The notes beneath the pieces were generated by a model. It worked only from the letters and a program-made list of their open reading frames with translations, was not told the DNA's origin and ran no database searches. The position numbers and the translations under genes were made by a program. Of a DNA stretch of 64,000 nt, positions 55,124-64,000 are shown piece after piece. The stretch's first letter is position 1. Each line of letters opens with the position of its first letter. Source of the stretch: Celoporthe dispersa (Eukaryota > Ascomycota > Sordariomycetes > Diaporthales > Cryphonectriaceae); NCBI GenBank assembly GCA_016584495.1, contig WAID01000015.1:248001-312000 (forward strand), read 5' to 3'.

Positions 55124-57135
55124 ATGGGTTTCTTCTCCAGGAAAGATAAAGCTCAGAAGAGCCAGAAACCATCCCTCACAACCGTCCAGTCTCAGGTCAG
55201 CATCGAGTCGGGACACTCCAGCATCAAGTCTCCAGCAGGTACCTTCAGCTCCCGCGCCATGAACCGATCCTCTGCAGGAACAAATCACACCTCGGCCCCC
55301 AACACGCCACTGTCGCCCTTCTCCCCCAGATCCCCAACATCGACCTGCCAAAGCCCCCAGACCCAGACCTGGATCCTGCCGGATACCTGAGGAGCCTCGG
55401 CGCCGTCCGCGAGAGGTGCAGCGTCATCACCACCAAGGCCGTCAAGAATGAGCTGAAGCACTTCGATGTCGACATGGGGAAGTTCCCCGAGGTGGTCAGC
55501 TTCGTCGCCAGCATCATCAAGGTACGGATGGCTTCCTCCCGTGGCCCCCCCCCCCTGCATGTGATCCCTACAAGGCGCTTCCTACGAGCACAGCGAGCCC
55601 CAGGATGTGTCTTTTTTTTCTTCTTATTGTTATTATTATTATTATTATCGCGCTCGCACGCGCACGTGTGTGTCTGCAGTATGGCTAATTTCGACCCTAG
55701 AGAGACTACGACGCACCCTTCACCACCATACCGGCACACGGTAGGCACCAGCACTTCTGTGTGGGCGGCCGAGACCGGATCGCGCATCTGCTGGCCACCT
55801 GGGAGAGCCTCGAGAACGCCGAGAAGTGCCGCCGCCTCATCGACTTGTTCTTGGTCAGCGTGCTGCTGGACGCCGGCGCGGGTACGGAGTGGAGCTACAA
55901 GAGCGTCGAGAATGGTCGCGTCTACAGGAGGTCTGAGGGCATCGCCGTTGCAAGCCTGGAGATGTTCAAGACCGTATGTTCACCCCCGCTGCCCCGGTCA
56001 GCGCCATGTCTGGACAATGCTGATATCGTGATCTTGAATAGGGTCTTTTTCTCGGGCGACCAGAGCAACAAGTTCCAGGTCGACAAGGCGGGACTTCGAC
56101 AGCTGACTGTCGACAAGATTGCCAAGGGACTGCAGTCGCGAGAAGGCAACGAGATGGCTGGCCTAGAGGGGCGGACACAGCTCCTTATCCGGCTGGCCGA
56201 CGCTCTCGACAGCAACAAGGAGTTCTTTGGCGAGGATGGACGCCCCGGAAACATGCTCGGTACGTCTCGTGGCTCTCGTGTAAAGTGACAAGCTGGGATC
56301 AAAGACGCTAACGGTAATTTCCCTCTCAAGACTACCTCCTGTCGCACCCATCCACGCAGGCCTCTTCCATGCCCATCGTCCTGTTGCCGACCCTCTGGGA
56401 CGTCTTGATGACAGGCCTGGCGCCCATCTGGCCCCCCTCCCGCACGGCCATCAACGGGATCTCCCTCGGCGACGCCTGGCCCTGTTCGTCCATGCCGCAG
56501 CCCACGGCTCCCCCTTCTACCCCGACCTTCAGCCCCTTCCCCACGTCGGGTCGTTCCGGATCTGCAGCGGCCTGGGAGTCCATCCTGCCTTTCCATAAGT
56601 TGACGCAGTGGCTCACCTACTCGCTCATGCAGCCCATGCAGCAGCTGATGAAGATTCACTTCGCCGGCCAGCAGCTGCTGACCGGCCTTCCCGAGTACCG
56701 CAACGGCGGTCTCTTCATCGATATGGGCGTCCTGACGCTCAAGCCCGAGGACATGGAGAGGGGCCTGTTGAAGTACCAGGAATACTGCCTGCGGACGGAG
56801 ACCAGGGGCGTAGAGGTCGCTCCCATGTTCGAGCCGAGCGATGATGCCGTGGTCGAGTGGCGCGGTGTGACGGTCGGCCTCCTGGACCGCCTGTGTACGG
56901 ATGTGAACCAGGCCCTGAGGGCCGAGCTGGGCGGCAACCAGCTGAGCCTGCCTCAGGTGCTGGAGGCGGGAAGCTGGAAGGTAAGAAAGAGACCCACGAT
57001 TCTCCAGCTTTTCTTTGAAGGAGTTCTTTAAGGACTAACCGCGGATTACAGGGTGGACGTGAACTCGCCGAGATCAACCGGCCGAACACCAGGGAACCGC
57101 CCATTCTCATCGACAGCGACGGAACGGTGTTCTAG
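55124..57135 (+). CDS. URC4: URC4/Urg3-type protein (DUF1688), two frame breaks
   Basis: Member of the DUF1688 family, which includes Urc4 of the yeast uracil catabolism (URC) pathway. Exons: 55124-55521, 55701-55973, about 56042-56259, 56331-56980, 57052-57135. Family signatures are RRLIDLFLVSVLLDAGAGTE, YRRSEGIAVASLEMFK, GNEMAGLEGRTQLLIRLADA, WDVLMTGLAPIWPPSRTAIN, LPFHKLTQWLTYSLMQPM, TGLPEYRNGGLFIDMGVLTL and the terminal EPPILIDSDGTVF. In exon 1 a C5 run (55323-55327) lacks one C between the Ser-rich leader and PQIPNIDLPKPPDPDLDPAG. At the acceptor of intron 2 a GGG (56041-56043) holds one G too many for the exon joint. With both corrections the exons sum to 541 codons. The Ser/Lys-rich N-terminal 65 residues (start MGFFSRKDK) exceed the core domain. 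Confidence 0.93.
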
Positions 57136-58052
57136 TGCTGCGCCTTCTTCATCTGTTAACCCTCGTCATACGTGGGATGAGAGGCGAAAGCCTGAGAGGC
57201 TGATGCTTTGAAAATTGTGTGGTGAGGCCACACGTTTTTTCTTTTGACGCACACACACACACACACGCACACATTCGGGGACTCTCAAGGTGACTGCCCT
57301 GACACGTACATCATAACGGGCAGAAAGTCGTGGTGTGAGGCAACAGTTGAAAACCCAGAATATAAACTGCATTCTCCTCGGCTTTGAAGCCAGCATCCTC
57401 TCTGATTTGAACTTTCCAAACCACAGCCATATCTTGGGGGGAATTGATCTTCACACATCAAAGGCACTTTCCAAATGCAGTAATTGTTGCGCATAATTCA
57501 AGGGGTTTTTTTTTCCAATGGGAATCAAGGGATCATTCGGCGTTATGGGAAAGGAGAAGACACACACACACACACACACACTTTTATCATTCTCCCCCCT
57601 GCACAACGGGGACACTACTACCATTACTACTGCTTAAAAAAAGGAGGAAGGGCAAAAAAGAAATAAAAGGGACGGCCGCGAAATAAGGATCAGGGATTAT
57701 TGTATTGTCTAGTTAATTATTCTTATCAAAAGCATCGAATGTGTGCGTGTGCGCGCGCGTGTGCCTAAGGGATGCAAGGGAAATTGAATTGTTTGCTGAA
57801 CATGCCTTTCTATCTTCTATATATCTCAGCCCCAAGACCGATGTTGGATGCGCTGACTGGAAGATGCAAGGCATGTTCGCGATGGGCCCAGAGCTGGTCA
57901 GTTTTACACTTTTGATTTTTTATTATTATTTCTACACAAAAGGCGGGCCATGTCGGACCGCTGCACAGAAAGACAGTCAGTCGGGTGAGGGTTCGACACG
58001 GTCCTCGTTCCTTTTTATTCGCCCCCCCCCCCCCACTTTCCCCTTGACCCTT
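57136..58052. other. Convergent intergenic region
   Basis: About 0.9 kb between URC4 and OXA1, with CA repeats at 57247-57266 and 57560-57582, GC/TG-rich alternation near 57742-57762, and C13 at 58022-58034. No gene is recognised. Confidence 0.4.
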
Positions 58053-59473
58053 TCACCTCTTCTTCTGGTTCTTCTTCTGCTCCTGCCTCCACTTCTGCTC
58101 GTCCCTCCTCGCCCAGTACTTCTCATTCTCCTCCCTCATCCTCCTGGCCTCGTACTCGTTGGCGGCCTTCTTCTCGTCCGTGACGCCGGAGCTGGCCTTG
58201 TACTCGCTGACCTTGTCGGTCATCTTCTGCCTCATGTCGCGGAAGAAGGTGAGCGGGTTCTCAAACTGGGAGCTCTCGCTCTTGTCGTTGGGCGTCGTCT
58301 CGCTCGCGGTGGTCTTGACGGTCCGCGGTGGCTGGTACTGGGCGCCGCCAGGACCGGTCTGGGCGGGGCCGGACTGCTTCAGGTAGTTCGTGTTCTCGAT
58401 CAAGACGTCCAGCGGCGGTAGGCCGCACAGCCTGCGGACGAGGGGCATGTGCCAGAGGGTGGTCTGGAGGTACTGCATGATGGCGGCCATGGCGAGGAAG
58501 AACTGCACCGAGGCGGCCATCTTGAGCGTCACGATGATGCCGATGGGGCCGAGGATCCAGGGAAGCTTCCTCATCATGTTGGCCTGCTCGGCCGCCATGA
58601 AGGGCAAGGCGCGCTGGTTCAGTGTCAACAGGGGATGTCCAATGGCGAGCCCATAAGGCGGGTACTTTTTTCTTTCTTTTTTTGTTCTTCTCTCACACTC
58701 ACCTGCATACTAAAGACCATCATGACCGCGCTCACGCAGGGCAGGATATAGAAGGGATCCGGCACCGTCAAGTCGGTGAACCACAGGGTGCCCGCGTTCT
58801 CCAGCCCCGGCACGGGCAGCGCCGACATGCCGCGGCACAGCTTGAACATGCCGATGGCGAGCGGGAACTGCAGCATGGGCAGGAACATCTTCCACATCTT
58901 GACGCCGGCCTGCTCCTGCAGCAGCTTCATCTGCATGCGCATCTCCATGAGCTCGGCGGGGGACATCTTGGCACCCTGCGCCATGGACATCATGTATTTC
59001 TGCTGGGTCTCCCTGTAGAGGGGGTTCTGGCGCATCTCACGCGACTTGACGGACTCGTGCTGCGCGATGAGGGCTGGGTACGCCATGACTATGCGGATGG
59101 CGACAGCACAACCCGCAATGGCTCCCCACCAGGGCAGGCCGGCTGTGATGTGTAGGTGCTCGAGGACCCATTCGCATACGGAGGTCGGGCCCCAGCCATA
59201 GTCAAGGCCGAGCTGTGCGAGGTAGCCCACGCGCTCGGGGATGTCGAGGAGGGAGGGGCCATCGAGGTCGGAGAAGGCGGAGAAGTCGGAGGAGAGCTCG
59301 GTAGGGGAGGCTGGCCTGGTGGGCAGGGCACCAGGTGTGCTGATGGTCTCGGTAGAGGCGAACCGGCGAGAGACGAGGATGTTCTGAGGGGAGAGGATGC
59401 GGGCAGTGCCTAGCCTGCTTCCTGCGAGCAGGCCAGAAGCAGTGGACGTGAGGGGGAGCAGGTGACCTGCCAT
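58053..59473 (-). CDS. OXA1: Mitochondrial inner membrane insertase OXA1
   Basis: YidC/Oxa1/Alb3 family insertase that places mitochondrially encoded and conservatively sorted proteins into the inner membrane. Exon 1 is 59473-58703, intron 58702-58614, exon 2 58613-58053; 443 residues with the frame intact. Residues 1-40 are a basic, hydroxylated presequence with a typical RRFASTET cleavage region. The 60KD_IMP core holds five helices: WWGAIAGCAVAIRIVMAYPA, a matrix coiled segment EMRMQMKLLQEQAGVKMW, FLPMLQFPLAIGMFKLCRGM, DPFYILPCVSAVMMVFSMQ and ILGPIGIIVTLKMAASVQFF. The C-terminal tail is charged and Lys/Gln-rich (RRDEQKWRQEQKKNQKKR), the ribosome-binding matrix domain. The start has no competing upstream ATG of interest. 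Confidence 0.96.
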
Positions 59474-61159
59474 GGTTTCGCAGGCCTGTGCTGAACTGCC
59501 TTGTGCTTGCTATAGCTGGTCGTGATGGTATTGGGCGAGCAGGAGGAGGAGCTCTGCAGAGAACCTATGTGCTCGACTAGTTAGACGCATGATTTCTCTC
59601 AATTGAGAGTTGGGACAAGGAGTGAGGGCACCAGAATGTACCTGTCTTTGAAACAGGAGGCCACGGCTGGCCTGTGTCAGGCCTCTACTTGGTAGCATGA
59701 CGGGCTGCTTTGGTTGAGTTGAGGGTCTGGCGACTCACAACCTGAAGCAGTACGCGTCGTCCGAGGAAAAAGAGCTGCCCAGGATGCTCGCCGGGTGGTG
59801 AGGTCTGGATTTTTTGGAAGGTGCAGCAAAGGACTCGGCCGGCAACCGGGCTAGCAGTGGCCACCCCGGCAGGCATCCCTAGACCTGGCACCTGGCACCT
59901 GGCGCTTTCCCCATCTCACGCACAAGTCATTGGGGCAGCTTTGACTTCATCTCTACCAAGCACACCTGACAACTCTCTTGGCGTCTAGTGTTTCGAATGA
60001 ACACCCACAAAAGGGCTGTGCCCACTGACACTGTGCACTGACTCCCCCAATGGCCTTTCATATCACTATGAACTGCTACCATAGTAGCATTGTCTGCTAC
60101 TAACGAGGGACAGCAGGTGCTCGGTTGATGCCGTCCGAAGTCGTTTTTGCGTTTCGCCCTGTCCAACCTGACGTTTCCATCCAGCATCGCGGACTCCTCC
60201 TGGACTGGCACTGGAGATGAGACACAACAACATGCCGACTTTGCCGCTGTCGCCATGCTCTGGCAGGTGAGGCTCCAATCGCAAGACAGATCGTCGTCCA
60301 GGGTCGCTTTGTTTGGTAGATCAAAGTGACTATCTAGAGCAGCCGCAGGCGCAGGGCTATGCTTAACCAAAGAGCTTAATGCCTCCTTTCTCTACGGAGC
60401 CGTACTGTTCTCACTCCTCTCTGAAACTTAGAACAGGAAAGAGGGGGTAGGATGTGCGAAATATTGTTTTAAAGCGTGGATCGGTAAACATGATCGGCCG
60501 AATGGCCGTGCTTCTGGCAATCATCTCTGGGCGCGCCCATCATCCCAAAGCTTTGTGCCTTGGCACTGTCATCGTGGCTCATCGTTCCACCTCATCTTTC
60601 TGAACAGACGGGCCCCCTTCGGATGTGCTTCGGAGGCGACGTCAGCAGGCCAGGCTCTTGGGATAGCATCATGCCCTAGCCGCTCACCGCAGGGCACGGT
60701 CCCCAGCAGCCGCCCCCTTTTGTGCCTCACGATGGTGGTCTGATGTTGCTGCTGAGTCTGGCGCTGGGATAGAGGGCGTCGTGGATGGTGATTCGAGCTG
60801 GTAGACTGTGTCTAGGGTTGAACCTCTGGTTTTGCCTCAAACTTTCAACCGGGAAACTCGGCATTACGAGAACCTCTTACCATGGCAGAGGCTGGGAGGG
60901 AGGGAAGAGGCTCACGAGGATGAAATGCCATCTCGTCTATATAAGTCGAGGGCGTCGTCCTCCACGACAAGATAATCTCAACACCATCATCATCATCATC
61001 ATCATCATCCTCTAATCAGATTACCTTCTCTCCCAGAGTGTTCTGTGAACTCCTCTTCTTCCACCTTCCTCCAACTTTCACTTCTGCGTTTGACACGCCG
61101 GTTTTACTTCCTTCACACTTTTTTCTTCTCATCCACACAGTCCTAATTTCCTCGCCAAT
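59474..61159. other. Intergenic region with divergent promoters
   Basis: About 1.7 kb between OXA1 and the Egh16-like gene. It contains an (ATC)n microsatellite at 60983-61009. No gene is recognised. Confidence 0.4.
60938..60944 (+). promoter_or_regulatory. TATA box of the Egh16-like gene
   Basis: TATATAA lies about 220 bp before ATG 61160. A well-formed TATA box fits an inducible, strongly expressed secreted-protein gene, and the CAT/CT-rich stretch that follows would be 5' UTR. Confidence 0.5.
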
Positions 61160-62053
61160 ATGTATACCAACATCCTCGTCCTCGCTCTCGCCTCGGCCTC
61201 CATGGTCTCTGCCCACGGCAAGATCGCCGTCGTGGTAAGCCCCCTTCCCCATCCCCTCTTCATGACGATCATCACCACAGACAAAGGTGCTAAACAAGCC
61301 AACCACCTTCTAGACCGGTGATGCAGGCGGCAACACCACCGCGCTCGGCATCCAGGGCGGAGCCGTCCCCGGCACAGGCCCCAACAGCAAGACCGAGACG
61401 GACACGACCATCTTCGACAAGCTCAACGCTATGTCCAACGGCCTGGGTAAGACCGAGGGCCAGGGCGACAACACGCTGGACATGATGACCGATGTGGTCG
61501 CACAGTCCGGCTCCACCCTGCCCCAGGTGTCATCGGGCGGCTCCCTCTCCGGCACCATGCACATCGTCACCACCGACGGCGCCGGTCCCTTCACTGCCGT
61601 CGTGGACCCCACCGCCCAGGGCGAGTTTGAGTCCGGCACCCAGGCCGATGTGACGACGCAGGTGCCCGGCAGGGGCGGTGAGATTGCCCCCGGCCCGCTG
61701 AGCAACAACTTCGTGAAGAGGGCGCTTTGGCATATGGGAATCATGAAGCGGGCCCTGAATGTGGACTCGGACTATGTGAGTGTGCACCACCCCTCAACCA
61801 TTCTCTTTTGACCCTCTCGGTTCAACCCTAGGAGCGTGGTGCTGATATTGCTTCGTCTTTCTTGCAGCCCTTCGAGGTCCAGGTTCCCGCTGGAACGACC
61901 TGCACCGGCACAGTCGGCGACATGCAGAACGTCTGTCTCATGAAGGTCGCCAACCCCAACCCCGCGGGTCCTTTCGGTGGTGTCATCGCCTTCCAGATGG
62001 CCAGCAGCAGCAACTCGACTGCCCGCCGGTCTGCCAAGGTCGTGCAGTTCTAA
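61160..62053 (+). CDS. Egh16/GAS1-like secreted protein
   Basis: Small secreted protein of the Egh16H/GAS1 (MAS3)/CAS1 family, first known as appressorium-stage proteins in plant-pathogenic fungi but also found in saprotrophs. Exons 61160-61234, 61314-61775 and 61868-62053 encode 240 residues, frame intact. The signal peptide (MYTNILVLALASASMVSAHG) is cut near residue 18. Family motifs follow: VTGDAGGNTTALGIQGGAVP, GTMHIVTTDGAGPFTAVVDP, FEVQVPAGTTCTGTVGDM, NVCLMKVANPNPAGPFGG and a C-terminal VVQF. It lacks the longer cysteine-rich tail of some paralogues. Family membership is firm. A role in infection cannot be told from sequence, and the organism's lifestyle is unknown. Confidence 0.92.
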
Positions 62054-62721
62054 TTCAAACATTCTTGTACCGACGACACGGGTCATGACGCTGGCTTCGT
62101 CAGGCGCGGAAGTAGGAGGTACTAGGAGATTAGGTGATGAGGCTGATGAAGCTGCTGCTGCTGCTGCTACTGCTGCTGCTGCTTGTTGATAATGATGATG
62201 ATCGCTGTACACATATAGTACATATTCAGTCCTTTTTATATAATGTACACACGACTCTCCTTTTTAGAACTTCATTTCGAGCTAGTGTCCTGCGACTGCG
62301 TGCTGTACATCGTGCATTCGTATCTGTCACAAGGTGGGTGTGGTCATGGGTTGCGGTCAAGCATGGCCGAGACAAAGGTGTCAGTCTTGGTCGTGACAGT
62401 ATTTGCCTCTACCTACAGGTTCCTCGAGCCCTTTTGAGGCTGTAGATCAAGGTGACGTAAACGGATCGTAGCTGTGGAAACAGTGAATTATCTCGCTTTC
62501 TTTTGTGGAATCCAGTAGTGCCCGTGCCCGTAAATCCTGTGCTCACGTCATGGGCATTAATGCCGTGTGTGTGTAGCCGGCCACTTTCTATTTCCAACGC
62601 CCCATCCATCTATGCAGTGCTTGGGCAAAAGCCTGTGTACGTCCATGTGGCGAGCTCAGGTGGTGGATGATGCACTCTAATTCTCGGTAATGCTTGACAG
62701 GACTCTCGGGGCCCTCGTCTT
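62054..62721. other. Convergent intergenic region with CTG repeats
   Basis: About 670 bp between the Egh16-like gene and MIM1, with CTG triplets at 62151-62182, probably in the 3' UTR. No gene is recognised. Confidence 0.4.
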
Positions 62722-63162
62722 TCACTCCAAGCTGGCGATATCATCCAGGCCGGGCATCGGGTGGGCCGGCTTGTCACGCACCTCGATGCCCGGTCCGATG
62801 GGGTGCCGTTGTCTTCTAGACGCTGGGAAGACCTATTCAGGCGTCCCCAAGTCAGCAACCGTCTTTCCAGATCGCAGCAGGCAGGTTACATACCCTGGTT
62901 CCGCTCCAGCCTAACCTGAAGGCAGCCTCGTGGGCAAACAGCTCGCCGAAACCCAGCATCATGCCGTTGATAAAAGGCAGGACGAGGTTTATTGCGGCGC
63001 CACGTATAAGCCCCACAGGGTGGGAGGCTGGTAGAGTATGAGCGGGGGAGAGTTTGAGGAGGGTGACGCGGTCGAGATGTCTTCGGGGGAATACTGCTCG
63101 CTGTCTGAATGCATCGTCACGCCGGACTCGGCCATTGGGTTCGATGGTTCCTCTGAAGCCAT
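62722..63162 (-). CDS. MIM1: Mitochondrial import protein 1 (Mim1/Tom13), frame broken at 63011-63014
   Basis: Outer-membrane protein that inserts alpha-helical proteins and helps TOM assembly. Exon 1 is 63162-62894, intron 62893-62833, exon 2 62832-62722. The N-terminus is acidic and Ser-rich (MHSDSEQYSPEDISTASPSS). The core helix LIRGAAINLVLPFINGMMLG followed by FGELFAHEAAFRLGW is the family's diagnostic segment, with GxxxG-like packing. The splice gives GTRVFPASRRQRHPIGPGIE and a short tail. In the assembly the leader frame runs into a stop just after QPPTLWG, because a coding GGGG (plus 63011-63014) lacks one G. With five G the leader reads straight into LIRGAAINL and the protein is 126 residues. 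A reading frame from 63238 that stays in the core's frame has no family-like leader. Confidence 0.93.
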
Positions 63163-63822
63163 TGTAGCTTGGAGGTCGTCCGTGGATAGAGGGAGGATGG
63201 AGTGGAGAGGAGCAGGACAGGGCGCGCAGCCGTGTCAATGCGAGCGAGGATATCGTAGAGGATGTAGCCGTGGAGGCGTTGGTGGTGTTGTTGAGGAGAA
63301 GGAGGAGGGCGAGGTTGTCAAGTTGGCGGTGGAACCAAAGTGACTTGGGAGGTTACGTCGCTAGCTGTTGGTGTAGAGCTGCCTGCCGGGCTGCACTACG
63401 GGACACGGCACTGCAGTTTGAGTTGGGTTCAGGCGTGGGGCCCAGGCCTTGGGTGTGGCACTAGCTTCCATCCCCTCCACCAGATACCACAGCTTCCGTC
63501 ATAGCGGGGCGGTCGCTAAAATTGGGGCCACTGCGGGGGAGTCGTCGCCCTTTAGCTGCCTGCTGCTAGCCCAGCACACCTACCAGAGAGCCACCGCATT
63601 AGCAAGCCTGCTGGCATACAGTACTTTCTCTCGCTACAGCTTCAGGCTGGTCAGCTCCCTTTCTTCCCATCCTGCGAAGATTCCACACCCTCCCAGCTTC
63701 CCACCTTCAACACACACCCGGCCCGCGGTACTCTGCCCTTGATCTCGTACAGGAGCTGCTCTGGTCTCGTATCCCAAGAGGAAACCTGCTACAACCAGAC
63801 CACATCAACCACATTCGCCAGG
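63163..63822. promoter_or_regulatory. Divergent intergenic region MIM1 / UBX protein
   Basis: 660 bp between two divergent start codons, and presumably both promoters. No TATA box or repeat is noted. Confidence 0.4.
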
Positions 63823-64000
63823 ATGGCGGAGCACGACGAGCTGGTGATGCAGTTCTGCGAGCTGACTGGAGCCAGTGCAGACAGGGTAACTTGCACCTTG
63901 GAACTCCCGCCAGCTTGAGAGCGCGCTAGTACTGACCTCTTCATCCTCACGGCAGGCTACTCAATATCTCACGGCTAGCAAATGGGACATCTCTGGTGCC
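63823..64000 (+). CDS. UBA/UBX protein, Shp1/p47-like, 5' end only
   Basis: First exon 63823-63885 (21 codons), intron 63886-63955 (GTAACT...GGCAG, branch TACTGAC), and the start of exon 2 at 63956, running off the window. The visible 36 residues form a UBA-like domain: QFCELTGASADR, then ATQYLTASKWDISGA. This matches the N-terminus of Shp1/p47, a Cdc48/p97 adaptor with UBA, SEP and UBX domains. Only the UBA part is seen, so other UBA-starting UBX proteins cannot be excluded. The ATG context (AGGATGGCG) is good. It is divergent from MIM1. Confidence 0.75.

Noticed and set aside
3512..63162. Programmed ribosomal frameshifting or a recoding system as the cause of the many frame breaks
   Set aside because: No common slippery heptamer or downstream structure is shared. 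Both directions occur, in C, G and A runs, and in genes whose relatives are read in one frame.

Overview
This window looks like nuclear DNA of a filamentous ascomycete (Pezizomycotina, most likely a Sordariomycete). The genes carry short GT-AG introns of about 56-210 nt, often with CTNAC-type branch points. Coding regions are GC-rich, intergenic DNA is full of microsatellites and homopolymers, and the gene set is typical of such fungi (glutaminase A, Pth11-like receptor, Egh16/GAS-type secreted protein, CorA-like protein, SLX1, URC4). No bacterial, viral, CRISPR, rRNA or tRNA feature was recognised.

Layout. 0-7.2 kb: a major facilitator (MFS) transporter running off the left edge, divergent from a 2-oxoglutarate/Fe(II) oxygenase, then a CorA-like membrane protein and two small orphan proteins. 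7.4-20.5 kb: SRP54, a secreted glutaminase, a drug-transporter-type MFS gene, a gag-like single-copy protein and a PAP2 lipid phosphatase. 21-25 kb: a small cysteine-rich secreted protein, a conserved orphan and a DUF4267 membrane protein. 26-41 kb: a KDM5/Lid2 histone demethylase, the SLX1 nuclease subunit, a small-subunit catalase and a conserved orphan with an in-frame TAG. 41-47.3 kb: PRP9/SF3A3 and FAL1/eIF4A3 head to head, then a Pth11-like receptor. 47.3-55.1 kb: almost 8 kb without a supportable gene. 55-64 kb: URC4 (uracil catabolism), OXA1, a GAS1/Egh16-type secreted protein, MIM1, and the first exons of an Shp1/p47-type UBX protein.

The strongest unexpected signal is recurrent single-base frame breaks in otherwise well-conserved genes. 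I count 16 breaks in 12 genes, both gains and losses, mostly in or beside short C/G/A runs, plus one nonsense codon. Several of these genes are normally essential or near-essential (SRP54, PRP9, MIM1). In the genes checked, undoing the shifts makes the exon lengths sum to a multiple of three and restores the usual family length. The simplest reading is residual consensus errors in the assembly rather than decay or programmed frameshifting. Any gene model here should be treated as needing frame correction; spans below run to the natural end of each gene, and the breaks are stated.

The genes do not form one pathway. Recurrent themes are mitochondrial biogenesis (OXA1, MIM1), RNA processing (PRP9, FAL1), protein targeting (SRP54), chromatin and DNA repair (KDM5, SLX1), and surface or secreted functions relevant to host or substrate interaction (Pth11-like, Egh16-like, cysteine-rich protein, glutaminase).
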